A stretch of 64,000 bases of DNA from Neoceratodus forsteri (lineage: Eukaryota; Chordata; Ceratodontiformes; Ceratodontidae), in assembly GCA_016271365.2 (NCBI GenBank), contig CM057452.1, forward strand, positions 1,242,695,001-1,242,759,000, written 5' to 3'. Under the pieces are notes generated by a model that ran no database searches, was not told the origin of the DNA, and saw nothing but the letters and a program-made list of their open reading frames with translations. Positions 34,321 through 44,679 of this stretch are shown in pieces. A program made the translations under genes and the position numbers. Position 1 is the first letter of the stretch, and every line of letters starts with the position of its first letter.

Positions 34321-34580
34321 AAATACTCTTACAAAACAGCAAAAAAAACTTCACTGGCACTCCCTGAAACAGTATTTAAGGAATAAAATAACCACTCAAG
34401 GATTAATGAGTCCTTGCTGAGCCTAATTTAGGTATCGTATTTCAAAAGCTGTCTGATACAGTAAGTGGGATGGGATCCACAACAAATGCCCACATACAGT
34501 AATTTCATGGTTGCATTAGCATAGGCAATAATAGAAGAAAGAAGCAAATTTAGCAGTGATATTCAGAAATGGAAGTCATG
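34321..34580. other. No gene seen
   Basis: Ordinary AT-rich sequence between the dispersed repeat and SINE copy 2. Confidence 0.4.
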
Positions 34581-34588
34581 TATTTATT

Positions 34589-35186
34589 CATTTTTTTCCC
34601 CTTATGTTTATCCCTCCCTTCCTACTGCCTGCTGGCCCCGACCCTTCAGGGCATCCAAGGAGTCATCCTCCTGCCACATGCCCACCTGGACTCACCCTTC
34701 GATCCACCAAGGAGTTTCAGTTTTCTCCCCAAGTGGGGACAAGGCGGGGAGCATTCACCCTGTAATCCATCTCGTCAGGTTGAGGTGGTGGTCCTGGTGA
34801 GTGGGGCACATCGGAGTTATGCTCTGGGAATTGTCTTCCCGGAGCCAGGAGGCATGTTTTTCCTATTTTCCTCCCTCCCCTGCAGTGGGTAACCCCTGAC
34901 ATCATGGCGCCAAGTGCAGACATCCACACTGTGAGTTGGCCATCCATCCCCTGCAATTGGGGCTTACAGTACTCCGAGCCTCCACTCGGAGTCAGACAAG
35001 TGTGCAGGCTTGGGCCACAACCCTCCCCAGAGAAGGTGAGCTGTCATTGGATGCTCAAGTCCATCTCCCCCTCCCGGCCAACCCACCAGTGACTCGAGCC
35101 TGCTCCCGAACCCGGGTCACCGGCATGAAGCAAGGTGTGGCATCTAGTGCCTCAACCCTCAGCACCACTGGGCTGGCCTTGGAATA
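34589..35186 (-). mobile_element. tRNA-derived SINE, copy 2
   Basis: This GC-rich block shares its minus-strand head with the SINE at 8711-9226. The B-box-like 'ACCCGGGTTCGGGAGC' lies at 35102-35118, an A-box-like 'CCAGTGGTGCTGAGGGTT' near 35153-35170, and a related sequence continues to about 35020. A T-rich run at 34589-34600 is the tail on the other strand. A flanking 'TATTTATT' at 34581-34588 and 35187-35194 may be the target duplication, but it sits in an A/T-rich LINE tail and so is weaker proof than in copy 1. Confidence 0.72.
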
Positions 35187-36020
35187 TATTTATTTATGTA
35201 AAAAGTTCACCAGGAAAGGCATAATGAGCTGAAATCAGCTTGTTTCCAGATGTGTCCTGGGGGAAGGAAGGGTAAACAGACAAATAATACAAAACTACAA
35301 ATGTAAATGATACAGGTAGGAACACGCTACATACAGCAGTCACATGGGTCACTACACTGAATAAGCAGATGGAACATATTGTATAGCAGCCAGCAGTACA
35401 AGTGCTTCACAAATAGGGGACAGGGGAGGAAGTTAATAGGTACAGTTGCAGGAGGGAGAGATGAAGTTGTGGAGCAGGGAGGAAAGGGAGCAAGAAAAGG
35501 GGTATTGTGGATGGGAGGGAGAATGGTGTTCCAGAGTTTAAGGAATTGGTAAGAGAAGGCGGCCTGGCCAGTAGTAGTTGACCTAGGAGGAAGAGCAAAG
35601 GTCTGGTGACCAGAGTTGTGAAAGGAGTATAGTAGGTGAAATGAGGGGGGACGGTGATGGTAGAGGTGATGTAAGACTAGAGGACCCTAACCAGTACTTA
35701 GCTACAAAGATAGCACAGTGGGTGATGCACCTGTCTTCAAGAGAGGTGAAGGAAAGAGAGTTATAGAGGTCACAGTGGTGAGTCCAGAGTGGTCAGTCAA
35801 GAGTGAAATGACAGAATGAGTGAAAGAGGATATCTAGTCTGGCTAGTAAGGACTTAGGAGTGGCACAGTAGACTATGTCTCCATAGTCAAAACTAGGAAG
35901 GATCATTTTCTGGACATGCACATGGCAGGCCGGCAAGGGGATACTCACCAAGCTTGGGGTGCATTTTCTTGTGGATGGCATCCACATGCCCAGAAAACCT
36001 GAGATGTTGGTCAAACTAAT
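35187..36020 (-). mobile_element. Rex1-like LINE, post-RT region and 3' end
   Basis: The minus strand reads 'MILPSFDYGDIVYCATPKS' and 'LLARLDILFHSFCHFTLD' at 36014-35793, then decayed text with 'GQAAFSYQFLKLWNTI' near 35540. The 3' end is '...ccaggtgaactttttac' followed by 'ataaataaata' on the minus strand. The post-RT text resembles 573-770, so it belongs to the same broad clade. A 70-bp fragment of a similar 3' tail is inserted at 43849-43918. Confidence 0.78.
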
Positions 36021-36535
36021 GCAGACTTAAATGAATACAAGAAAATCATTGGAAAAGTACAGACAGAACTAAAAGACTGAGCAAAGAATCAAAAACACAA
36101 GAATTAAGCAGCCAGGCAGTTTCAATGACATTTGAATGTTTATAGAGAATATGATATATACTTATCAGAGGTTTCAGAGGACAACATATAACCACAGAGA
36201 AGAATACTCAGATAGTGAGAGATAAGGAAGTTTTGTGAGTAAACAATTCAGTAGACAGGAACTGTCCTCAAACTTGGAACAAGAGCCTTTTTTAGAGCTG
36301 CACCAAGACACCACACACCAACCTTCTACATCAGGTCAGATCAGGGAGACATACAGAGAATCACTAAGGTACAAACTACCTTCACAACAGATGAGGACAA
36401 TACGGAGGAGGATGAAACAGAGAAGGAAGAGGAGGCTGAGGGTTCAGAGGCAGGAGACCATACCAGACCCAGTGGAAATGTACAGGATGCAGGAAGTAGC
36501 CTTTAACTTTAGTAAGGATGCACAAAAGAAGTAGA
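36021..36535. other. Unassigned; basic open frame at 36235-36534
   Basis: The plus-strand frame 36235-36534 encodes 99 residues with a very basic run ('RRRMKQRRKRRLRVQRQ'). It shares no clear motif with known proteins. Basic N-terminal leaders occur in PLE ORFs, and the same kind of text is seen upstream of the PLE-II RT at 41340-41400, so it may be a leftover PLE leader. Confidence 0.3.
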
Positions 36536-36539
36536 GCAC

Positions 36540-37512
36540 CAGAAAAAACAGTACAGTGCTAAATGGAATTCCAAAAGCTCAAGCACCAGTACAAGCAGTG
36601 CCTGTAGCAATGGGAATTACCAGGACTCCATCCATATATTGTAGTAAAAGTCCTTTTAATAAATATAGTGCAGAAATATACACACAGTACTAATAGCAGC
36701 ATACAAGTCATATGGCTGAGCCACTGAAATACTAACATTTCACTTGGCCACTGCCAAGCTTCCTCAGGTGATCTAAATGTAATATTAACAGTGCTAAACA
36801 TTTGTAGTGGTGGTGAGTGAAATTCAAAAATTCACCAGTCAGAAACCCCCATGTCATAGAGATACTGTAGTGATTTTTAAACTAACATTGTTAAAAGCAA
36901 ACATGGATGAGCACCACTGTTGTGTGCTAGTGATCAGTCTCTCATAAAGCAAAATCTGTACAGCACATTGTTGCTAATGTTTCAATTGTTTACTGCATAT
37001 ATGGTAGACTTCATAGCCAAACAGTGTGCTGCAGTCCAGGCATATGCTTATCATTTACAATACACAGCAGGTAACAATTGCAAAAAACTCCCCATTGTTT
37101 AAATTTCAGAAGGTCACTTCTAGTTAATACAGTATCTGAACTTTTTCAAAAAGTCTGCCAAGTTGATGCTATCATTGAGACCTTTTATGTTTCTGGCACC
37201 ATATTCAAAGATCCAGAAACTTTCCATCTGCCAAATCAATTTCACAATGCCCCCCACCCGGTCCCACTGCTACCAGTTCAAGGCCAGTGAAACTGATTAT
37301 GTTCTCATCTAGGGGAGTCCTTTATATGCTTAACAATAACACAGGTGTCATTGCCTCTATGTATGGCTCGTACATGCTCCCCCACATGCACCTTAAAGTG
37401 ATATGTGGTACAGCCAACATAAAAAGCTCCACAGCTACATTTGATGGAGCATATACGAGTCATACATAGAGGCAATGTCACCTATACTATTGAGAAGCAT
37501 ATAAAGGACTCC
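36540..37512 (-). mobile_element. Inverted partial PLE-II: terminal repeat and endonuclease end
   Basis: 36540-37105 is an inverted copy of the PLE-II terminal repeat found at 39740-40300 and 43770-44640. 37090-37385 is, on the minus strand, the end of the GIY-YIG domain ('CSCGAFYVGCTT', 'FKVHVGEHVRAI', 'VKHIKDSP'). From 37440 to 37512 the same endonuclease text appears on the plus strand. 37305-37512 is therefore a hairpin with arms of about 75 bp around a ~60-bp loop. Inverted, truncated copies beside a longer one are a known arrangement in Penelope elements. Confidence 0.75.
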
Positions 37513-38139
37513 TTAGATACAGTTCAGTATGGGAAGCGCACTTACCACTGAGTAGGGACACAGAACAGCCTGTCAAGGTTTCTTTCTGCTTTCTATAACA
37601 GCATACAGAGAGAGGACAGTGGAACCCCACTGCCCTCTTACATTTCGCCTTGCTCCTCGAGGCTTCTTCAGAGAATAATAATGAGTTTAACCGGTAGTTT
37701 ATACAATTCAAAAACAATCCATGTGATCACCATCACTAATCATTTAGCACTATAGTTTATGCTAATTAACTTCATTTTTCATACATTTGTTCAACAACAA
37801 CATCTATGTATTATAGCATATATAAAGAGTTGGGAATTGATAAAACAAAAAGGGAGAAGAAAGAAATATATTTAAAAAATAAAAATTAACATCTCAAAGT
37901 CGAGATGCTCATTTGAGACACTCTCCAACTCCAAATCCCTGTTGTACTCCTTTGCTTGGACTTCAATCCTGTAATATAGAGCAGACAATGCAGGAATTAG
38001 GATCCATCATGTGTAATTCCAGTAAAACTACTGTTTATTGTCATATTTTATGATGGTTATGTCCAACAGCCAAATACTAATAGCAGATGGTAGGGGGGTG
38101 ACACAGAAATGGGAACCTTGACTGGAGGGGGGGGGCTAT

Positions 38140-38890
38140 AATCCCTAAAGAATGGTATTATTTCAAATTAATAGTTTAACCCTGGAGGTCCCTGGGCTCC
38201 AAGTCGATATATTCATTATTGTTCCTTTTTATTTAGTACATTATCCACATTTCCCCCTCTTACGCTGCCAGGCACACTTTCTATGTCAAGTGCAGTCATT
38301 CTATGTTGTTTTCTAGTCTGTTGACTATTAACATGTGCTGCCATAGCATATTCCTCATTCCTATTTCTGACACATAAATTATGTTCATACCACCTGCTAC
38401 TCAGTTTTCTTTTTGTATAACCAAATAGAATTTGCCATAACTACACATCAAAAGGTACACCACAACCTCAGTATCACAGGAAATGTGCCCCGTGATACAT
38501 TCATCTTCACCGGTCCTCAGGTTTTGAAAAGTTTCTGTTTTTTCTACCATAAAACATGTTTTGCATGTCCCACATGGTTTTCTGCCCTACCTTACATTAT
38601 ACCTAATATTTTTAGGTTTTCGTTGGTAGCTATGGACAAGCATATCATGTAAGTTTTAACATCTCTTGTAGGAGATGTGTAATGGTTTTCCAAACAATTG
38701 TCTGAGCTGTGGTGTACCCCTCAATATGTTGGGGTTCTGTCTGACAATATTGACCACTTCTTTTGATCCCCCCCCCCAAATGTGGTAACAAAAGTAAGAC
38801 CGGGATCCACTTTCCTCTTTTTATGTTTTGATCTTAGTAGTCTCTCCTGGTCTATCTCAACTGTACCTATAAGATCACCAATAATGTCTT
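38140..38890 (-). pseudogene. PLE-III linker and GIY-YIG endonuclease
   Basis: The minus strand reads 'VDPGLTFVTTFGGGIKRSG', then 'ISCDTEVVVYLLMCSYGKFY', 'YEHNLCVRNRN' and 'NVDNVLNKKEQ', with frameshifts. 'VVYLL.C..GKFY' is the GIY..YIG signature. The end 'LGAQGPPGLNY' corresponds to the usual 'L.P.GLN..F' C-terminus. The domain cuts DNA for PLE insertion. Confidence 0.78.
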
Positions 38891-38891
38891 C

Positions 38892-39398
38892 CTATTTGTG
38901 ACCCCATTCCCTTAGTCTGTCTGCAAGTTCAATAGACCTCTTTTGAAACAATTCCTCATTACCACAGTTTCTCTTTATTCTCAGAAACTGGCCCTTTGAC
39001 AAGTTTCTCACAGTGTGATCAGTATGACAGCTTTGTGCGTGTAAAAGGCTATTGCAGTCTGTTGGTTTCCTATAAAGGTCAGTCAGTATTGTGCCATCTA
39101 TCATTTTCTGTATTGTGATATCCAAAAAATATTTTCTTTCTAAGTCAGCAGTGACTTTAAAATGTAAGTTATCATTTGTACTTTCAAGGTATTTAATGAA
39201 ATCTGTTAATTCTGACCTAGTACCCTTCCATATAATCAGTAAGTCATCTATGTATCTTTTGTACACATCAATTTTGTCCTTGTGTGAGCTAATGTTTTCA
39301 TCATAGATGAATTGTTCTTCCCACATCCCTAAGTAGAAATTAGCCAGACTTGGTGCTATTGTATACCATAATGCTACATGATTGGTGGTGGTGATCAC
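38892..39398 (-). CDS. PLE-III reverse transcriptase, palm and thumb
   Basis: This 168-residue frame has no internal stop. It starts within RT motif B-like text ('APSLANFYLGMWEE'), has motif C 'YKRYIDDLLIIW' with both aspartates, then 'FTDFIKYLEST'-like text, 'RKYFLDITIQKM', 'LYRKPTDCNSLLHA' and 'LSKGQFLRIKRNC'. These are diagnostic for Penelope-like RTs. The N-terminal fingers are missing, so the protein cannot be complete. Good conservation of the frame suggests a younger age than PLE-I. The endonuclease follows in other frames, so frameshifts exist downstream. Confidence 0.88.
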   Translation of the reverse strand: MITTTNHVALWYTIAPSLANFYLGMWEEQFIYDENISSHKDKIDVYKRYIDDLLIIWKGTRSELTDFIKYLESTNDNLHFKVTADLERKYFLDITIQKMIDGTILTDLYRKPTDCNSLLHAQSCHTDHTVRNLSKGQFLRIKRNCGNEELFQKRSIELADRLREWGHK

Positions 39399-39739
39399 AT
39401 GGTATGCTTTTTGAATTGTATAAATGACTACCTGTTAAGCTCACTATTATTCTCTGAGGAAGCCTCAAGGAGCGCAGCAAAATGTAAGAGGGTAGTGAGG
39501 TTCCACTGTCCAGTCTCTGCATGCTGTTGTAATATGCTTTTGGATGGAATAAATTACCAGCAGAAAGAATCCTTGATGGGTTGTTCTATGTTCCTACTCA
39601 GTGGTGCGTGTACTTCCTATATTGAACTGTGATTACAGAATCTTGAAAGCGGCACCACCACCCTAGTGCACTTTTGCCATCTTGTTTCTAGTTGACTCCC
39701 CTAGACATAATATCAGCTTCATCTCCATCTACTTTTTTG

Positions 39740-40300
39740 CGATCATCACCAGCTGTGTTTGTAAATGATAAGCATGTGCCTGGACTGCAGCACACTGTTC
39801 GGCAGTGAAGTTTACCATATATGCAGTAAACAATTGGAACATTAGCAATAATGTGCAATGTGCTGTATAATTTTACATTATGAGAGACTAATCACTAGCA
39901 CACAACAATGGTGCTTGTCCATGTTTGTTTTTAACAATTTTAGTTTCAAAATCACTACTTCTATAATGTGGGGGTTTCTGATTGGTGGAGAATTTTTGAA
40001 TTTCACTCGTCACCACTATAAATGTTTGGCACTGTTAATATCACATTTAGATCACTCTGAGGAAGCTTGGCAGTGGCCAAGAGAAATGTTAGTGTTTCAG
40101 CAGCTCAGCTGTACCATTTTTATGCTGCTATTAGTGCTGTGCATGTATTTCTGCACTATATTTTACTACGATATATGGATGGAGTCCTGGTAAATCCTGT
40201 TGCTACGGGTGCTATTTGTACTGGTGCTTGTGCATTTGGACTTCCATTTAGCACTGTAGCATTTTACCTAGTGCTCTACTTCTTTTGTGCAGCCTGATTC
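39740..40300 (+). repeat. PLE-II left terminal repeat (PLTR)
   Basis: Direct partner of 43770-44640 and inverted partner of 36540-37105. It contains a hammerhead-ribozyme-like core at 40057-40086. The start overlaps the end of the GIY-YIG coding of an upstream partial copy, as expected when PLE copies are joined in tandem. Confidence 0.8.
40057..40086 (+). ncRNA. Hammerhead-ribozyme-like core in PLE-II PLTR (candidate)
   Basis: The sequence gives 'CTGAGGA', then a possible stem II of 'CTTGGC' pairing with 'GCCAAG' around a 4-nt loop, then 'GAAA'. This fits the hammerhead core CUGANGA - stem II - GAAA. The same core occurs at 36738-36767 (minus). It occurs with a broken first box (CTAAGGA) at 44442-44471. 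Hammerheads are known in PLE terminal repeats. Stems I and III and the cleavage site are not convincing by eye, so this is a candidate only. Confidence 0.4.
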
Positions 40301-40507
40301 TTCATTTGTTTGAGCATGGGTTGCCCTGTTTGGTTCAAGGGCATAAAAACAAGGACAATCTTCTTTGGGCTACGGAGTTTGCTTTTCCCTCACCTCCTCT
40401 CCCATTTGTGCTACACCACAATGCACACATTTTATATTTTATTCTGCAGTGTTCTCCAGTTTATTGACTTAGGCAGTTCCTTCATTCAATGAGGCGTTCC
40501 TTCTAAG

Positions 40508-41430
40508 ATGGCCAATCAGATGAATGGAGAGAACTCTGCAGTTGCATCCAGCATACAGGCTGGTGGCTTTGCCAGTATGATCTTTTCTGTTACTGGTGAT
40601 GTCAGTCCCATATTGAATCAGGATCCTTGGATGACAAAGAATACAGCAGAACTGGAGGTGAAAACAGTGTTCAGATACCTTGAGAAATTGGTGCTAAAAG
40701 GAAGGTGAATGTTCTGACACAAGACTATCATAGAAGCCTACTTACAAATAAAGTGAGTACTTCATGGTTTGTGCATATTGCATATGCCATCGCATGGTAC
40801 AGATGACTCTGAATTCATGGGTAAATGGCATAAAAGCATAGAGGAAGTATCCCTCAAAAACACAGAATCATGCTGTGGCATGCCAAGCCAGTCCATGAGC
40901 AACTGACTGTGGACGCTGCTAGTGCTGAAACTTTGCTGAAAACAAAGACTACAGTATACCAGATGAGTTTGCAAAATACAACAAAACTCTTTTTGACAAG
41001 TTTCAAGATTTGACATACAACTTAAAAAACAAAAGAAGTTTTTGAGGGACAAAAATGACTCCAAATTTAATATAGTATTTGATTAGCATAGCAAACCAGA
41101 GGCCACAAATGCACAGAATAGACTTAAAGCTATATTTAAGAAACCTGCAGTGACAGGGACAGTAGAGGGTGATGTTCCAACAGTATGAGATTATAGAACC
41201 GGGCTGTCTAACACAGATGGTTCAGAATCCAACCCTTTATTAGTGGAGGATATTTGGGAACCATCATAGAGACAGTTCCCATTACAAACTCAGGGAATGC
41301 TGCACAGTCAGTGCAAAATCCATTTCCAGCAGTATTACCAGCCCCAAGGAGGAAGACAAGAAGGAGAGGTGGCTTGGTGAAAAGAGAAGGAGCACTTATT
41401 AATTAAGCGCTATACTGATTTCGCCTACCC
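40508..41430 (+). pseudogene. PLE-II ORF N-terminal region
   Basis: A frame from 40508 (66 residues, 'MANQMNGENSAVASS') begins the likely ORF. It is followed by broken frames with 'QNPFPAVLPAPRRKTRRR'-like basic text near 41320-41380 and 'KRYTDFAYPPANSNTTFIR' at 41405-41460, which leads in frame into the RT. The N-terminal part of PLE proteins is poorly conserved, so family support is mainly positional. Confidence 0.6.
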
Positions 41431-41439
41431 ACCCGCGAA

Positions 41440-43250
41440 CTCTAATACAACTTTTATCCGAATTGTCAATTTGTCTAAATATGATCTTACTCTCACTGAG
41501 GAGACTGTGTTAAGAAAGTGTTTGTCTTTCTGTCCTACTCCTGATATTCATTTTTTCTCTGTATGTGTAGATCAACATAAATTTGCATGCAATCTTGCAT
41601 TCAAATGTGTTTACTCAGAGCATGCTTGTCAGCGCAGTGAAGGTGGAATTCTACAAGAAGGGGACAATACTACTTTCGGAACCAGTTCCCAGTTCTGATC
41701 CTCATATAATCCAACAGTTTCAACTTTCATTAAAAAGTGTGAGTTGGACTTGGAGGCATTGAGAGGCAGCACAGTGGCACCTACCCACTCTAACTGTAGT
41801 AGTAATGAAATGAAAGCTTTACAAAGTCTTGCTGAAAAGAGAAATTGTAATCAAGCCCATCTACAAAGGTGATGACATTGTAATTACGAACACAGTTGAT
41901 TATGTATCAGAAATAGAATATCAGCTTTCAGATGCACAATTTTATAGCAGGATTAATAACACCTGTAGTGTTGACTTTAAAAAACAAGTGGATGATTTAC
42001 TGAATAGGGGTTCATTCGAGGGTACATTCCTGACGTAATGTATAGAACTGTGACTGTAGCCCATCCGGTGATACCAGTTATTTATATCCTTCCAAAAATC
42101 CACACGGGAACCCAGAACCCACCAGCAGACCTATAATGTCGGGGAGGGAGTGAATCACTGAGCCCCTCTCCTTAATTGTAGATTAATTTCTGCAACCACT
42201 TGTCAGGAACTTGTGCTCGTACATAAGGGATTCCACTGAAATAATAAACATTATGGAGGATTTAGATATGGAACCGGATTGGTTCTTTGCTACCCTTGAT
42301 GTTAATTCTTTATACACTGTGATCCCTCATAACGAGGATCTGAATAATGCAATGCGCCACTTTCTAAATTTGAGATCAGAAGAGGACCAGGTGACAGTAC
42401 ATACTGATTATTTGCTGCAACTAGCTGAAAGTGTACTTACCAAAAAATGTATTCTTGTTTGAAAACAAAACTTATTTATAGATCTGGGGAACAGCAATGG
42501 GGGCCATGATGGCCCATAGCTTTGACAACCTCTTTGTTGGAAAGGGAAAGGTGAATGATCTCTACAGTGCTATCACAAATCCATACATACACTGTTTGGA
42601 TTTGTGGTGGCACATTATTAATGATATCTTGATAGTGTGGAGGGCACTGTTGAGGAGTTTGAGTCTTTTGTGGAGTGGATGGATGGTACAAGCAGTTGTT
42701 TATGGTTTAAGTACACCATCCACCCAAGTGAAATTACATTTCTGGACTTCAAGATGTATCACAATGCCCATGGGAAAGTCTGCACCACACAATTCCAAAA
42801 GTTCACTGACCGTAACAGCTTGCTCAGGTATGGGAGCTGTCATCCTCCCCACGTAAGGTTTAATAAGGCCAGCAAGTGTGCACATTGAGAAACTGTACTG
42901 AACAGAATGAGTATGAGGCAAAATGGAATATACAAGTTAGGCATTTTAAGGAGGGGGATACAGTACTCACAGTATTTTAACTGCTGGTAGAAACTGTTGA
43001 AGGCATGGATAGGGCAGATACTCTCACCTATGCAAGCTGCAAGAAAGATTTTCAACAGTTGTGCCCTTTTGTTACCACATATTCAAAAAGAGCAGATAAA
43101 ATAAAAAAAAATAATTGTAGGTAACTGGTCCATCTTGCAACTTGAGCCAAAGTTGCAAGCTATAGTTAATGATGGCCCAAAGGTGGTGTTCAGGCACTGT
43201 AAAACTATCAAAGATATGGTATTAAGTAACATTTTATGGATCATGAACCT
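41440..43250 (+). pseudogene. PLE-II reverse transcriptase
   Basis: Pieces in order are 'VNLSKYDLTLTEETVL' and 'KCLSFCPTPDIHFF' (41460-41560), 'EIVIKPIYKGDDIVITNTVD' (41845-41910), and 'HPVIPVIYILPKIHTGTQNP' (42060-42120). Then come 'LCSYIRDSTEIINIMEDLD' and 'FFATLDVNSLYTVIPHNE' (42205-42340, motif A with Asp), 'GTAMGAMMAHSFDNLFVG' (42490-42545, motif B region), and 'WWHIINDILIVW' (42605-42640). The last shows motif C as IIND in place of YIDD. Thumb text 'FTDRNSLLRYGSCHPPHVR' follows. At least six frameshifts or stops separate the pieces. All canonical PLE landmarks ('IKPADKGG', 'LPKIHK', 'TLDV.SLYT.IPH') are recognisable. Confidence 0.87.
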
Positions 43251-43289
43251 GCCACAGCACAATTTCTCCCCCCTCATTAGGAACCCACT

Positions 43290-43760
43290 AATGTGAGAAA
43301 TGCATATATTGCAAGTTTATTCAACCTTGCAGATCCTTTCCCCATCAAAGGACAGAGAAACAAATTATGATTCGCCAGTTCATAAATTGTAATAGCCAGG
43401 GAGTAGTTTATTTACTCAGATGTAGCTGTGGAGCTTTTTATGCTGGCAGTACTACATGTCACTTTAAGGTGCATGTGGGGGAGCATTTATGAGCCATACG
43501 TAGAGGTGATGACACCTATGCTGTTGTTAAGCATATAAAGGACTTCCCTAGATAAGAACAAAACATCAGCTTCACTGGCATTGAACTGGTAGCAGTGGGA
43601 CCGGGGGCATTGAGAAACTGATTGGGCAGAGGGAAAGTTTCTGGATCTTCAAATTTGGAGCCAGAAACACAGAAGGGTTCAGTGATAGCATCAACTTGGC
43701 AGCCTTTTTGAAAAAGTTCAGATGTTAAGCAGAAGTGACCATCTGAAATGTAAACACTGG
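43290..43760 (+). pseudogene. PLE-II GIY-YIG endonuclease with Cys motif
   Basis: The plus strand reads 'CIYCKFIQPCRSFPH', then 'IRQFINCNSQGVVYLLRCSC', 'GAFYAGSTTCHFKVHVGEHL', a stop, 'AIRRGDDTYAVVKHIKDFP', and finally 'SFWIFKFGARN' in another frame. 'GVVY...AFYAGST' is the GIY..YIG signature. The preceding Cys-rich stretch is the linker typical of PLE endonucleases. Pieces after 43540 fit the PLE C-terminus ('FWIFKFGA'). The frame ends into the right terminal repeat. Confidence 0.85.
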
Positions 43761-43848
43761 GGAGTTTTTTGCAATCGTCACCAGCTGTGTTAGGTAAATG
43801 ATAAGCATGTGCCTGGACTGCAGCACACTGTCTGGCTGTGAAGTTCAC

Positions 43849-43918
43849 TTATTTATTTATTTAGTGAAATGTTTCACCAGGAAGACATGCTGAGCAACAA
43901 GTTGCTTGTCTCCCGGTG
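43849..43918 (-). mobile_element. Very short Rex1-like 3' tail insertion
   Basis: On the minus strand this is '...ttcctggtgaaacatttcac' followed by (taaa)n, similar to the 3' end at 35187-35260. It interrupts the PLE-II repeat between 'gtgaagtt' and 'gaagtctacc'. 'gaagt' on both sides is a likely short target duplication. It is a 5'-truncated retrotransposition of about 70 bp. Confidence 0.75.
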
Positions 43919-44042
43919 CGAAGTCTACCATATATGCAGTAAACAATTGGAACATTAGTAATAATGTGCAACAATGTGCTGTATAGATTTTGCATTATGA
44001 GAGACTAATCACTAGCACACAACAGTAGTGCTCATCCATGTT

Positions 44043-44310
44043 TAAGCAATAAGGCATGACATGGGGTGTGTTTTGGTGGGATAATGGCCCATCTCAGGGT
44101 GGGTTGAAGGACGAGGTATAGCCGAGGGGTTCCACCAACTGAGAAGGGTCATTACCTATAACCCTCTCTGGAGAATGTCTTATTGCAATTATGAGTGGTC
44201 ATTTTAAGCATAATACTTTCAGCTGGGCCGTTGTGCTGGGATAACAGCCCAGCTGAAAGCAGCTCTCGGCCAATCAGAATTCAACATTCTTTCTGCCCAT
44301 TTCATAATTG
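44043..44310 (-). mobile_element. Non-autonomous Crypton-like element, ~265 bp
   Basis: On the minus strand the 5' end reads 'CAATTATGAAATGGGCAG' and soon after 'CTGATTGGCC', matching the 5' end of the Crypton at 51980-54021 ('CTTAGAAAATGGGC', 'CTGATTGGTC'). The 3' half (44187-44043) is a palindrome of about 145 bp ('TAAGCAATAAG' ... 'CTTATTGCAATTA'), like the 3' palindrome of that Crypton. There is also an inner hairpin at 44217-44260. It interrupts the PLE-II repeat cleanly. No coding. Confidence 0.62.
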
Positions 44311-44679
44311 CTTCAACAATGTTAGTTTAGAAATCACTGCCTTTATGATGTGGTGGTTTCTGATTAGTGGAGAATTTTTTTTAATTTCACTCGTCACCAT
44401 TATAAATGTTTGGTACATGTTAATATCATATTTAGATCGCTCTAAGGAAGCTTGGCAGTGGCCAAGTGAAATGTTAGTGTTTCAGTGGCTAAGCCATATC
44501 ACTTGTATGCTGCTATTAGTGCTGTGTGCATATTTCTGCACTATATTTATTAAAAGGAATTTTACTACAATATATGGATGGAGTCCTGGTAATTCCTATT
44601 GCTATATGTGCTGTTTATACTGGTAGTTAACCTAAGTAATAAACTCTCACAGAAAATCATCTCAGTACCTGTGGGCTTA

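Larger units (their letters stand above)
37513..39634 (-). mobile_element. PLE-III, 5'-truncated, with inverted ~230-bp ends
   Basis: On the minus strand, RT palm and thumb (39398-38892) are followed by a linker ('VDPGLTFVTTFGGG') and a GIY-YIG domain ending near 38140 ('GLNY.FEI' type C-terminus). The outer segments 37513-37735 and 39385-39634 are inverted copies of each other. They share 'cactgagtagg' / 'cctactcagtg', and on the reading strand 'cctc.aggagc' and 'atgtaagaggg'. The element interrupts PLE-II sequence, which resumes at about 39690. Confidence 0.78.
39690..44640 (+). mobile_element. Long PLE-II element with direct terminal repeats
   Basis: A left terminal repeat (PLTR, about 39740-40300), an ORF region (40508-43760) holding N-terminal leader, RT and GIY-YIG domains, and a right terminal repeat (about 43770-44640) follow in order. 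The repeats share 'gataagcatgtgcctggact', 'accatatatgcagtaaacaa', 'cactagcacacaac' and 'atatggatggagtcctggta'. Direct flanking copies of a terminal repeat are the described architecture of Penelope elements. The right repeat carries two later insertions (43849-43918 and 44043-44310). Confidence 0.82.
43770..44640 (+). repeat. PLE-II right terminal repeat with two insertions
   Basis: Direct partner of 39740-40300. Similarity is interrupted at 43849-43918 by a LINE tail fragment and at 44043-44310 by a non-autonomous Crypton-like element. Both junctions are clean, so the empty sites can be read from the left copy. Confidence 0.8.
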
